24,968 nucleotides of DNA. Origin: an uncultured Bacilli bacterium (GTDB taxonomy: Bacteria; Bacillota_I; Bacilli_A; RF39; UBA660). The position numbers and the translations under genes were made by a program. Shown here piece after piece: positions 7,197-15,695 of the stretch; position 1 is the first letter of the stretch; every line of letters starts with the position of its first letter. The stretch spans positions 1 to 24,968 of the forward strand of contig CALVVN010000032.1 in assembly GCA_944363865.1 (NCBI GenBank), given 5' to 3'. Below the pieces are notes generated by a model that had not been told where the DNA came from, made no database searches, and saw nothing but the letters and a program-made list of their open reading frames with translations.

Positions 7197-9766
7197 CAAC
7201 CATCAAGTTTGTTGATTTTTTTTAATACTATTTTTCTTAACAAATCAAACGGAATAATTAAAAATGCTAAAAAAATCATAACTTGAAACTCCAAGAAAGT
7301 TAAACCAGTTGTTCTAAATATACTACCACCACAATAAATCAAAAATAATTGTACGACAATAATTAAACTAACAATTAATAAAAATGCCTTATTTCTAAAA
7401 ATGTTAGCAAACAAGTTTAACCTATGAGTTCGTGCATTAAAAGAATTGAAAATAGCTAAAAAGATAAATAGTCCAAAGAAAGCAGTCATAACATATTTAT
7501 CATTATTATCTATTCTAAATAATTGATGAATGTATTTTGACTTTAGAAAGAAAAAACAAATTAATGTACTAAACATACCTGTTGAAAAAATTTCATTTAT
7601 CATATATGAATTCATTATAGGTTCATCTTTCTTTTTAGGTTTTTCTTTCATATAATCTTTTAAAGGTGCCTCATAAGCAAAAGCAATCCCAGCCAAAGTG
7701 TCCATAACCATATTTATCCACAACATTTGTATCACTGTTACCGGTGTAACAATGCCAACTAAAGGTCCAATTACTGATAAACTTACTGCACATAGATTTA
7801 CAGTCAACTGAAATATAATAAATTTTCTAATACTTTTAAAAATAGTTCTACCAAACAAAATAGTTTTAGCAATACTTAAAAAATTATCATCAATAATTAC
7901 AATATCACTAACTTCTTTTGCTACTTCAGTACCACTACCCATTGCAAAACCCACATCTGCTTTTTTTAAAGCCGGCGCATCATTTACACCATCTCCAGTC
8001 ATACCAACTACTAATCCCAGTTCTTGAGATAACAAAACTAATCTTTTTTTATCATTAGGTAAACTTCTAGCGACCACTTTTAAATTAGGCAAAACTTTTT
8101 TTACTTTTTCATCAGACATCTCATTTAATTCATCACTAGTAATTACAATATCATTATTATCACTAATTAAACCAACTTCACACGCAATATTTTTAGCAGT
8201 CTCTAAAGAGTCCCCTGTTAACATAACAGTTTGAATACCCGCTTCTTTTACCATCTTAATTCCTTCAATACTTTCTTTTCTCACTTCATCTTTTATTAGT
8301 ACAAAACCTAAAAAAGTATGACTGCTACCAGAACATGTAGTTAAAGTTATTATTCTATATCCATCTTTTGAATATTTATCAACTAAAGAATCCAATTCTT
8401 GTTTTTTGATTAATCTTTTAGCTCCTGTTTTATCATAACAAAAAGATATTTTATTACTTAACTTTTCATATGCACCTTTATAAAAAGTAGTACTCTTTTC
8501 ATAATTTAAAGTCACACTAGAATATTTAATTTTACTATCAAACGATTCTTCAGATAACGTTTCGTATTTAGTCCTATCATTACTACCAACAAACTTCATA
8601 ATTGCTCGATCAGTAACATTACCACCTATAATTTCTTTATCGTTAAAATACGCAGCATTATTATAAATTAATGATAAATACATTAATTCTTTTAATTTAT
8701 CTGATTTAATAGAATCAAAAGATTTAAAAAATGTATTATCATATAAACACAAACCAACTACACTAAACTCACCTTTAGTTATAGTACCAGTTTTATCACT
8801 AAATAGAATATTAATATTACCAGCCGTTTCTATACCAACTAATTTTCTTACCAAAACATTATTTTTTAGCATTCTTTTCATATTAGAACTTAACACCAAA
8901 GTAATCATCATAGGCAAACCTTCTGGTACACACACAACAATTATAGTGACAGCTAGTGTTAGTGAATACAGCAAATGTGGAACTAAACTTTTGTAATCTG
9001 TTAACACATTTATAATAGAGTTAAACTCAAAATTATTTTCCACAACAATCACATTAAACAAATATGAAAGCATAACTAAAAACGCACAAAAATATCCTAT
9101 TTTACTAATTGTTTGAGCTAACTTTCTAAGTCTAAGTTTAAGTGGACTAATTGGACTATCCTCTTCTATACTTTTTGCGATATTACCATAAAATGTATTA
9201 GTACCCACCGCATTTACTTTCATTATCCCATGTTTATTTGTAATTATACTACCCCTAAAGACATTATCCCCTGACTTCTTATATTTTTCTTTAGGTTCGC
9301 CACTAAGCATAGACTCATCAGCATAAACTTCGCCACTTACTAGCACCCCATCTGCACAGACCCTATCCCCACTTTCCAATAACACTACATCATTTACTAC
9401 AATATCATCAATATCAACATTAACCAATTTCCCATTTCTAAATACTTTTACATTTATTTTACTATTTTCTTCAGCTAATTTTTGAAATGCTTTTTCACTT
9501 CCATATTCACTTAAACTGCTTATAATACTTGCTACTAAAATTGATAAAATAATACCAATTAATTCATAAAAATCACTATCTTGAAACAAAAAAACAACTT
9601 TTACTCCTAAAGCAATAAGTAATATTTTTATAATAGGATCATTTAAAGACTCTATAACAAGTTTTATGAAACTATTTTTTTTACTACTGATGATTCTGTT
9701 ACTTCCATGTTTTTCTCTACTAAGTATTACATCTTTATCTGAAAGTCCTGCCTTATTATAGTTCAA
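7193..9766 (-). CDS. P-type calcium-transporting ATPase (P2B-like)
   Basis: This is a full-length P2-type cation pump of about 857 residues. It has the N-terminal cation-ATPase segment (LSDKDVILSREKHG), the actuator loop with SGEP in place of TGES, PEGLP in helix 4, phosphorylation site DKTGT (D324), MLTGD, and the hinge TGDGVNDAPAL. Helix 6 carries NMVMDT, the Asn/Asp pair shared with plasma-membrane calcium pumps, so calcium export is the likely role. About ten membrane helices are present. The start is taken as TTG 9766, because GGTGAT at 9776..9771 is four bases before it and the product then begins at the family's usual place. An upstream in-frame TTG (9778) and GTG (9775) overlap or precede that site. 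The gene is convergent with the RNB gene. Confidence 0.93.
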   Translation of the reverse strand: MNYNKAGLSDKDVILSREKHGSNRIISSKKNSFIKLVIESLNDPIIKILLIALGVKVVFLFQDSDFYELIGIILSILVASIISSLSEYGSEKAFQKLAEENSKINVKVFRNGKLVNVDIDDIVVNDVVLLESGDRVCADGVLVSGEVYADESMLSGEPKEKYKKSGDNVFRGSIITNKHGIMKVNAVGTNTFYGNIAKSIEEDSPISPLKLRLRKLAQTISKIGYFCAFLVMLSYLFNVIVVENNFEFNSIINVLTDYKSLVPHLLYSLTLAVTIIVVCVPEGLPMMITLVLSSNMKRMLKNNVLVRKLVGIETAGNINILFSDKTGTITKGEFSVVGLCLYDNTFFKSFDSIKSDKLKELMYLSLIYNNAAYFNDKEIIGGNVTDRAIMKFVGSNDRTKYETLSEESFDSKIKYSSVTLNYEKSTTFYKGAYEKLSNKISFCYDKTGAKRLIKKQELDSLVDKYSKDGYRIITLTTCSGSSHTFLGFVLIKDEVRKESIEGIKMVKEAGIQTVMLTGDSLETAKNIACEVGLISDNNDIVITSDELNEMSDEKVKKVLPNLKVVARSLPNDKKRLVLLSQELGLVVGMTGDGVNDAPALKKADVGFAMGSGTEVAKEVSDIVIIDDNFLSIAKTILFGRTIFKSIRKFIIFQLTVNLCAVSLSVIGPLVGIVTPVTVIQMLWINMVMDTLAGIAFAYEAPLKDYMKEKPKKKDEPIMNSYMINEIFSTGMFSTLICFFFLKSKYIHQLFRIDNNDKYVMTAFFGLFIFLAIFNSFNARTHRLNLFANIFRNKAFLLIVSLIIVVQLFLIYCGGSIFRTTGLTFLEFQVMIFLAFLIIPFDLLRKIVLKKINKLDGC

Positions 9767-9795
9767 TTGTATCACCAATAAATTATATTAACAAA

Positions 9796-9823
9796 ACAAA
9801 AAAAGTTGTACAAAAAGTACAAC
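9796..9823 (-). terminator. Intrinsic terminator after the small exported-protein gene
   Basis: GTTGTAC (9805-9811) and GTACAAC (9817-9823) form a 7-bp stem with a 5-base loop. On the minus strand it is followed by a long T-run. It separates the exported-protein gene from the calcium ATPase gene. Confidence 0.75.
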
Positions 9824-9839
9824 CATCTTATATATTAAA

Positions 9840-10358
9840 TTAATCTACAGCAATATGCAAACTTATTGAACCATTTTTATCAGTACCAACTGTCTCTTTA
9901 TCACAAAACAATTTAAAAACATATTCCTGCTTTTCATTTTTACCAATTATACTATTATTTAATAAAATTATCTCACTTGGACTAGTAATATTAGATAGTG
10001 ATTTCACTCCTGTTAATGAAACATTATTAGTTTTATCATATAATTCATAACTAAAAAAGTCAGCAGTTTCTTCATAACTCAAATTATCTATTTTTATTTT
10101 TAAATTATAATAGTTATCATTTAATCCATTATTATTTATATAAAACTCTTTTTCATATACTTCATTACTTTCTTTAGAACAAAAAGCATTAATAAAAGAG
10201 CCATCGGTATAGAAAACATCTACTTTTTCCCTATCAGAATTATTTTCAAATAAGTTATTAGTCCAAGCATAAGTCACGCCAAAAAAACTTAGTGTTAAAA
10301 TCGATATTAACATAACCGTACTAAACATAATTTTAAAAAATCCTTTTCTTTTTTCCAT
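9840..10358 (-). CDS. Small exported protein, possibly TasA/camelysin-like
   Basis: The 172-residue product begins with a basic start (MEKRKGFFK), a hydrophobic segment (about 9-28) and a TYAW sequence that suggests cleavage after Ala31. The mature part is beta-rich, with KVDVFYTDGS followed by paired strands, and has two cysteines (C60 and C152) that could bond. The form of the signal followed by AW and a short beta domain recalls SipW-dependent TasA/camelysin-type proteins, but no diagnostic motif settles it. ATG 10358 has AAGGA upstream. A promoter and a terminator flank it, so it is a single-gene unit. The organism's thioredoxin-like membrane protein could act on its cysteine pair. Confidence 0.7.
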   Translation of the reverse strand: MEKRKGFFKIMFSTVMLISILTLSFFGVTYAWTNNLFENNSDREKVDVFYTDGSFINAFCSKESNEVYEKEFYINNNGLNDNYYNLKIKIDNLSYEETADFFSYELYDKTNNVSLTGVKSLSNITSPSEIILLNNSIIGKNEKQEYVFKLFCDKETVGTDKNGSISLHIAVD

Positions 10359-10375
10359 AAACAGTCCTTAATTTA

Positions 10376-10403
10376 ATTTTATAATTATTTAGATGAAAGT
10401 CAA
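10376..10403 (-). promoter_or_regulatory. Promoter for the small exported-protein gene
   Basis: On the minus strand, -35 TTGACT (10403..10398), a 16-base spacer and -10 TAAAAT (10381..10376). It begins exactly where the upstream rimI-tsaD gene ends. Confidence 0.5.
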
Positions 10404-11735
10404 TTACAAACTTAACAATTCATGACTTTTAGCATTAGTATCAAGTCCAGAAAACTTATTTTGTTTATATAAAACAAATGCAGCCGCACCAATCATTGTA
10501 GCATTATCAGTACAATACTTTTTATCAGGTACACTAAACTCCACATCATTATTTTCGCACATACTTTTTAATGACTCCCTTATAAAACTATTACTAGCAA
10601 CACCACCAGCCAGTATTAGCCTTTTAGCGCCTGTTTTTTTCAATGCAATCATAGTTTTATCAATTAAAGATTTTGTCACAGCATTTTGAAACGAACAACA
10701 TAAGTTTTCTTTATTAATTTCGTTACCTCTTTGTTTTTCATTATGCACCAAGTTAACACAATGACTTTTAATACCACTAAAACTAAAATTAGCACTTCCA
10801 TCATTTAACAACTCCGGCATTTTATAAGTATCTTCTCCATTAAGAGCCAACTTTTCAACATTAGGCCCGCCAGGATAAGGTAAATCTACAATTCTAGCTA
10901 CTTTATCAAAACATTCCCCCACAGCATCATCAAGAGTTTGTCCTACATATTCAATATTTTTCTCATCTTTCATATATATTAAATCAGTATGTCCCCCACT
11001 CACAATCAAAGCCAATAACGGATAAGTCATATTCTCCCCAATATTATTAGCATAAATATGTCCCATCATATGATTAACTTTAATAAAAGGTTTATTATAA
11101 ATTAAACTTAAAGTTTTTGTAGTTTCTAAACCAACCAATAAACTTCCTAATAAACCGGGAGCATAAGTACAAGCAAAAGCATCAATTTCTTCTAATTTCA
11201 TATTTGCTTTAGATAAAGTTTCATCTAAAACAAAAGTAATGTTTTCTAAATGCATTCTTGATGCCACTTCAGGTACAACACCACCATATTTTTTATGCAC
11301 ATCAATTTGCGAATTAACCGTAGTTGCGACATCAACTATACCATTTTTAACTATACTCACACTAGTTTCATCACAAGAAGACTCAATCGCTAATATATAA
11401 ACATCCTTTTTTAATTCCATAATTAAAGCATCTCCATCCTTATAATATTTCTTTCTTACATGTATAGTTTTAAACCCAAAGTTTTTATATAACTTTATAG
11501 CATAAATGTTATGTTCATTAACTTCTAACATAAACTTTCTTGCCTCAACATTTTTTATTAAATAAGATAATAATTTACTGCCGACGCCCTTATTTCTATA
11601 GTTTTCATAAACAAATACATCCACTATATTTATGACTTCAAAAGTAACTTCATACTTTATAAAGCCAGCAACATCATTATCAATATAATAATTTATTTGA
11701 AAATTAAACTTATCAATTTGCTTATTTTCTATCAT
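10404..11735 (-). CDS. tsaD: RimI-like acetyltransferase fused to TsaD
   Basis: One 443-residue frame carries two enzymes. Residues 1-108 are a GNAT acetyltransferase of RimI type, with YRNKGVGSKLL (motif A, acetyl-CoA binding) and the NIYAIKLYKNFGF helix. From about 112 on is TsaD (about 330 residues, normal length), with AIESSCDETS, the metal-binding HMMGH (H222, H226) and LAGGVASNS. TsaD transfers threonylcarbamoyl to A37 of ANN-decoding tRNAs together with TsaB and TsaE; RimI acetylates the N-terminus of ribosomal protein S18. The GNAT part is short, since the usual first helices of RimI are missing. ATG 11735 has GAGG upstream and overlaps the end of tsaB by 14 bases, so the two are probably translationally coupled. 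Confidence 0.93.
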   Translation of the reverse strand: MIENKQIDKFNFQINYYIDNDVAGFIKYEVTFEVINIVDVFVYENYRNKGVGSKLLSYLIKNVEARKFMLEVNEHNIYAIKLYKNFGFKTIHVRKKYYKDGDALIMELKKDVYILAIESSCDETSVSIVKNGIVDVATTVNSQIDVHKKYGGVVPEVASRMHLENITFVLDETLSKANMKLEEIDAFACTYAPGLLGSLLVGLETTKTLSLIYNKPFIKVNHMMGHIYANNIGENMTYPLLALIVSGGHTDLIYMKDEKNIEYVGQTLDDAVGECFDKVARIVDLPYPGGPNVEKLALNGEDTYKMPELLNDGSANFSFSGIKSHCVNLVHNEKQRGNEINKENLCCSFQNAVTKSLIDKTMIALKKTGAKRLILAGGVASNSFIRESLKSMCENNDVEFSVPDKKYCTDNATMIGAAAFVLYKQNKFSGLDTNAKSHELLSL

Positions 11736-12288
11736 TCATAACCTCTATAGATTTAACATAATTTGCTTTAACAGAAAAAACACTGACACTTTCACCTTTC
11801 AAAACATAATCAATTACAGCCTTTATATTCAAAGGAGTATTAACGCTTTTATACTTTTTCATTAGATTATCTATGTTATCTCTATAATGTTCTTCAATTA
11901 TAACGTTATTATCCTTATCAAAAACACTAACATAATAACCTTTATTATCAGGTATAACAGCTAACTTATCTTCGTTATCTGTATTACTAACCAACATTGC
12001 AGTTAAACTAGAAACCAAAAAAATTGGTTTATTTAAAGAATAACTAATTGCTTTAGCAACACTTAATCCTATCCTTATACCAGTAAAACTTCCCGGTCCA
12101 TTTACTGCAACAATATTTTTAATGTCTGAAAAACTCACCTTAGATTCTTCCAACAGTTCTTTAAGCATTGGAACTAAGTATACAGAATGCGATTCAACAC
12201 TAGTTTTTGTTTTTTCAATAACATTATTACCATCACATAGTCCTATAGTAATAACTTCACTATGAGTATCAATAAATAAAGTATACAT
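11722..12288 (-). CDS. tsaB: TsaB, partner subunit of TsaD for tRNA t6A
   Basis: This 188-residue protein has the ASKHA-type fold of TsaB: MYTLFIDTHS at the start, HSVYLVPMLKELLE, and the signature NGPGSFTGIRIGL. It dimerises with TsaD and helps load threonylcarbamoyl-AMP for t6A37 on tRNA, but is not itself the catalyst. The second ATG (12288) is taken as the start because GAGGG at 12299..12295 is six bases before it; the first ATG (12294) touches that site. It is followed with a 14-base overlap by the rimI-tsaD fusion, the usual tsaB-rimI-tsaD order with two genes merged. Confidence 0.9.
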   Translation of the reverse strand: MYTLFIDTHSEVITIGLCDGNNVIEKTKTSVESHSVYLVPMLKELLEESKVSFSDIKNIVAVNGPGSFTGIRIGLSVAKAISYSLNKPIFLVSSLTAMLVSNTDNEDKLAVIPDNKGYYVSVFDKDNNVIIEEHYRDNIDNLMKKYKSVNTPLNIKAVIDYVLKGESVSVFSVKANYVKSIEVMNDRK

Positions 12289-12305
12289 ATACATCCCTCA
12301 AAGAT

Positions 12306-12334
12306 ATTTTAACAAAAAAAGAAAAAAAGTTCAA
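12306..12334 (-). promoter_or_regulatory. Possible promoter for tsaB
   Basis: On the minus strand, -35 TTGAAC (12334..12329), a 17-base spacer and an extended -10 (TG then TAAAAT, 12311..12306). It overlaps the terminator of the upstream gene. The predicted start would leave a very short leader of about 12 bases, which lowers confidence. Confidence 0.4.
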
Positions 12335-12346
12335 AAAACTTTTTCT
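12313..12346 (-). terminator. Intrinsic terminator after the acyl-CoA synthetase-like gene
   Basis: On the minus strand an A-rich arm ending AAAAAGTT pairs with AACTTTTT across a short loop, followed by C and a run of T. The stem overlaps the gene's stop codon (12347..12345). Because the stem is mostly A-T pairs, strength is uncertain. Confidence 0.5.
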
Positions 12347-14042
12347 ATTTTTCCAATGCTTTAAAATCTACTTTTCCAACTTTAGTTTTAGGTAATTCTT
12401 TTGTAAACTCATAAATCTTTGGAACAGCATATTTACTAATACTTTGTTTTAAATACAACTTTATTTCATTCTTTGTTTTTTCAGAGTCTTCAATTTCATC
12501 TTTTAAAACAATTACAGCTTTTGCCACCTGAGCTTTATCTTTATCCTTTTGACCAACAACTATTGAAGTTTCTACATATGGGTGCTTATTTAAAACTTCT
12601 TCAATATAACTAGGATATATATTAAACCCATTAGAAATAATAACACGTTTTTTCCTAGTCTCAAAATATAAGACATCATCATTGCCATAATACCCTAAAT
12701 CACCAGTATGTAGCCACAATAAACCATCATCATGAACTTGCAATGCCTTAAAAGTTTCTTCATCATTTTTAAAATATCTACTCATTAAACTAGGTCCAGT
12801 AAGACATATTTCTCCCACTTCATTTGGCTCGCAAGGAATATGAGTATCAACCTTAACAATCTTATAGCGATTATCTGGCAACGGTACACCAACACTCTTC
12901 TTCTTATAATTAGGTTCTATACTAGCACACACAGCAGCCATAGCTTCAGTTAATCCATAACCAACGATTATTTTAGCACTAGACCCATGATTTTTAACAA
13001 ATTTTTCTGCTCTTTCTTTTAATTCAATATTTAAAAAATCCCCACCACTTACAATGTATCTAAGATTACTAAAAGCATTTTTACTTAAAGTTTTATCTTT
13101 AACCATTACATTTAACAAAGCTGGAATCACAGGCAAAAAGTTAATTTTTTTCTTTTTTAATATACTATTTATCTTTTTAACATCAATTTTAGGATCTAAA
13201 ACACATCTCATACCATATGTAAGCGGAGTATGAATCGCAACACAAAGTCCAAATCCGTGAAAAATAGGCAAATAACTCAATATAGAATCTGACGGATGAG
13301 CTTCAATCACATAAGAATATTGTAAAGAAATTGAATTAAAACATAAATTACTTAAAACTACTCCTTTAGGAGTTCCTGTTGTCCCACCACTATAAAGAAT
13401 GACAGCATCATCGTCATAATTTCTATGTACAGTTTTAAATGTATCCAATGAAATAGTTAAATAATCATTATACAAGATAAAATCATCTGGCATATCAACC
13501 ATTTTAGGAGACTTAAAAACATTATATAAAATTTTATGCATAGTATCCATTTTATTTGAAAGTGGACATATCACTACTTTTTTTAATTCAATATCTTTGC
13601 TTATATTAATCATAGAATCATACAAAATATCAGAAGCAAAAACAATTTGAGAATTAGTATTTTGTATAAAATCTTTAATCTCATTTTCACTACTTAATGG
13701 ATGAATTATATTAGAAATCGCACCGATTTTATTTATAGCATAAAAAGCAACAACTGCTTCTGGAGAATTTGCCATACAAATAGTAACAATATCATTTTCT
13801 TTAATACCATCATTTGACAAACTCAAAGCAAGTTCATCAATCTCTTCTAATAATCTCTTATAAGTCATTTTCTTATTAAAAAACTCTAATGCACAGTTAT
13901 TAGGATATTTAATTGCTGTATTTTCCATATATTCATATAAACTACCCTCAAAATATTTTAATCTTTTAGGCATTTTTCCATAATATTTAAACCAAGGTAA
14001 TTCTTTTTTTGAATTTAATAACTGTTTTAATTTATCAAACAT
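12345..14042 (-). CDS. AMP-forming acyl-CoA synthetase-like ligase
   Basis: This 565-residue member of the ANL (acyl/aryl-CoA synthetase) superfamily has all core motifs: the phosphate loop SGGTTGTPKGV (218-228), GYGLTEA (361-367), HTGD (445-448), the hinge region ETRKKRVIISNGFNIYP, and the C-terminal PKTKVGK with the adenylation lysine (K557). Family members activate a carboxylic acid with ATP and join it to coenzyme A. The layout resembles medium/long-chain fatty-acid CoA ligases, but the substrate cannot be read from the sequence. AAGGA precedes ATG 14042. It is divergent from a TetR-family gene, and an operator-like palindrome lies just downstream of its promoter, so repression lifted by an acyl ligand is plausible. 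Confidence 0.88.
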   Translation of the reverse strand: MFDKLKQLLNSKKELPWFKYYGKMPKRLKYFEGSLYEYMENTAIKYPNNCALEFFNKKMTYKRLLEEIDELALSLSNDGIKENDIVTICMANSPEAVVAFYAINKIGAISNIIHPLSSENEIKDFIQNTNSQIVFASDILYDSMINISKDIELKKVVICPLSNKMDTMHKILYNVFKSPKMVDMPDDFILYNDYLTISLDTFKTVHRNYDDDAVILYSGGTTGTPKGVVLSNLCFNSISLQYSYVIEAHPSDSILSYLPIFHGFGLCVAIHTPLTYGMRCVLDPKIDVKKINSILKKKKINFLPVIPALLNVMVKDKTLSKNAFSNLRYIVSGGDFLNIELKERAEKFVKNHGSSAKIIVGYGLTEAMAAVCASIEPNYKKKSVGVPLPDNRYKIVKVDTHIPCEPNEVGEICLTGPSLMSRYFKNDEETFKALQVHDDGLLWLHTGDLGYYGNDDVLYFETRKKRVIISNGFNIYPSYIEEVLNKHPYVETSIVVGQKDKDKAQVAKAVIVLKDEIEDSEKTKNEIKLYLKQSISKYAVPKIYEFTKELPKTKVGKVDFKALEK

Positions 14043-14065
14043 TTTTCACAATCCTTTCACAATAA

Positions 14066-14080
14066 TCAACAAAGTGTTGA
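14066..14080. promoter_or_regulatory. Operator-like palindrome near the ligase gene start
   Basis: TCAACA and TGTTGA flank a 3-base centre (AAG). The site lies about 10-25 bases downstream of the predicted ligase transcription start, where a bound repressor would block transcription. It shares AACA...TGTT arms with a second inverted repeat at 14155-14183. Confidence 0.45.
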
Positions 14081-14097
14081 CTAACTTTATATAATAA

Positions 14098-14126
14098 ATT
14101 ATACTTTTATTATCAATTTATTACAA
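14098..14126 (-). promoter_or_regulatory. Promoter for the acyl-CoA synthetase-like gene
   Basis: On the minus strand, -35 TTGTAA (14126..14121), a 17-base spacer and -10 TATAAT (14103..14098), with predicted start near 14091. Confidence 0.6.
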
Positions 14127-14154
14127 TAATCAGTTAATAAATATTTTGTATTTT

Positions 14155-14183
14155 ATTAAACACTTTATAAAAAAATGTTTAAT
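14155..14183. promoter_or_regulatory. Inverted repeat upstream of the TetR-family gene
   Basis: ATTAAACA (14155-14162) and TGTTTAAT (14176-14183) are perfect 8-base inverted arms separated by 13 bases, ending just before the AAGGAGGA ribosome site at 14186-14193. It could be a site for self-regulation by the TetR-family product. Confidence 0.4.
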
Positions 14184-14196
14184 ATAAGGAGGATGT

Positions 14197-14751
14197 GTGA
14201 AAAAAATTGATAGAAGAACAAAGTATACATTAGATGTAATCAAAAGCACTACATTGAAATTAATGGAAAAAAAAGAAGCGAGCAAAATAACTGTTACTGA
14301 GTTATGTAAAATCGCTGATATTAATCGAGCTACATTCTATAAATATTATGTTGATATATATGATTTAATAGAAAAAATAGAACTTGAATTATATAACAGC
14401 ATCAAAAAAAGTATTGAAACCATAGAAGATGAAGAAAGTATAAAACCTTTTATAAATAACATTATAAACATAATCTATGAAAATCAAGATGCTTGTAAAG
14501 TATTATTTGGTCCATACGGAAATAAAGAGTTTATAAAAAAAATTGTATACTTAGCATATGTAAAAAGTGCAACAGAATGGAAAAGAAAATTAGAAAAATA
14601 TTCTACCGACCAAATTGACTACATTTTTAATTTCTTTGCATTTGGCAGTATAGGTATTATAGAAAATTGGATAGGAAATAATTTTTTAGAAAAGCCTAGT
14701 GAAATATCAGATTTAATAGTTACTCTATGCGATAATTTGCTAAACAATTAA
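14197..14751 (+). CDS. TetR/AcrR-family transcriptional regulator
   Basis: The 184-residue product has an N-terminal DNA-binding domain (about residues 8-58) with the TetR helix-turn-helix ITVTELCKIADINRATFYKYY followed by a ligand domain of helices with few motifs, as is normal. It probably regulates the divergent acyl-CoA synthetase-like gene and itself. The GTG at 14197 is used because the near-perfect AAGGAGGA at 14186-14193 is the right distance away; an ATG at 14193 is in another frame. A two-way terminator shared with sufB follows. Confidence 0.85.
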   Translation: MKKIDRRTKYTLDVIKSTTLKLMEKKEASKITVTELCKIADINRATFYKYYVDIYDLIEKIELELYNSIKKSIETIEDEESIKPFINNIINIIYENQDACKVLFGPYGNKEFIKKIVYLAYVKSATEWKRKLEKYSTDQIDYIFNFFAFGSIGIIENWIGNNFLEKPSEISDLIVTLCDNLLNN

Positions 14752-14753
14752 AA

Positions 14754-14774
14754 AAACATTAATTTATAATGTTT
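14754..14774. terminator. Two-way terminator between the TetR gene and sufB
   Basis: AAACATTA (14754-14761) and TAATGTTT (14767-14774) form an 8-bp stem with a 5-base loop. T-runs follow on the minus strand (TTTTTTT) and, more weakly, on the plus strand (CTTTTA). Confidence 0.7.
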
Positions 14775-14777
14775 CTT

Positions 14778-15695
14778 TTAATTCATAAACCCTTTAATAA
14801 TTTCCATTTCGGCTTCTTCCTTAGTTAATCCCAATGTTTGTAACTTTAACAACTGATCCTTATTTATTTTCCCTATTGCAGCTTCATGCGTTAATTCAGA
14901 TTCTACACTATTAGCAATAATTTTAGGAGTTGAAGAAACTTTAGCATTATCCATTATAATTGCATCACATTCTATATGTCCAAAACATTTATTATTACCT
15001 ACCATTTCACTAATAAAATCTTGAAAACTATTATTTTTAGCAATACTTCTAGATATTAAATTAGCTTTACAATTTTCACCTTTAAGATTAATATTATATG
15101 TTGATATTACTTCATCATTTGAAGCAGTCATTAATTTTTCAGAAATATCAAGGGCACTATTATTTTCTAGTACTGCATTAGTTTTTCTAATTGATTTATC
15201 AACACCACTAATTTGAATAGTTTCTATTTCTAAAGTAGAGTTTTCTCCTAAATTGATAAAAGTATCAGTGTTTATAACTTTATTAGAATCAATTTGTCCA
15301 CACCCATAATGTTTTTCAATATATTTTACTTTACAATTTTTTCCAATATTAAAAGTATGAATTCCAGAATGCATACTAGTTATCTCACAATCGTTATGGA
15401 TTGCACAACCGGCAACTATAGTTATTAAAACATCATCCTGAATATTGTAATCATTATAAACAGTATCATTAAAACCCTCAGTAGTAAGTAAAACAGGAAT
15501 TTGAACATACTCTCCTTTTGAACCTTTTTTAACATTTAATTCTATACCTGGTTTATCTTTCTTAGTTACAATATTAACTTCGTCAGTAGAATGCTTACTA
15601 ATAACTTCGCCATTTTTTCTAATATTATGAATGCTATTAGAATCAATTTCTTCATTTAATATATTAAATAGTATATCATTATCTTCTTTATTCAT
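14778..15695 (-). CDS. sufB: SufB/SufD-family Fe-S assembly scaffold
   Basis: The 305-residue product has the beta-helix core of SufB/SufD: repeated strand units such as CAIHNDCEI and NCKVKYIEK, then the conserved end HIECDAIIMD (C243), ELTHEAAIGKI (H270) and TKEEAEMEIIKGF. It partners with the ATPase SufC to build iron-sulfur clusters in the cytoplasm. It is much shorter than E. coli SufB (near 495 residues) and stands alone with sufC, as in the minimal SufBC-like (SMS) systems of anaerobes and archaea. Several cysteines (C97, C103, C121, C132, C209, C237, C243) could hold cluster ligands. ATG 15695 is chosen over 15701 because GAGGG lies six bases before it. It overlaps sufC by 8 bases. Confidence 0.85.
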   Translation of the reverse strand: MNKEDNDILFNILNEEIDSNSIHNIRKNGEVISKHSTDEVNIVTKKDKPGIELNVKKGSKGEYVQIPVLLTTEGFNDTVYNDYNIQDDVLITIVAGCAIHNDCEITSMHSGIHTFNIGKNCKVKYIEKHYGCGQIDSNKVINTDTFINLGENSTLEIETIQISGVDKSIRKTNAVLENNSALDISEKLMTASNDEVISTYNINLKGENCKANLISRSIAKNNSFQDFISEMVGNNKCFGHIECDAIIMDNAKVSSTPKIIANSVESELTHEAAIGKINKDQLLKLQTLGLTKEEAEMEIIKGFMN

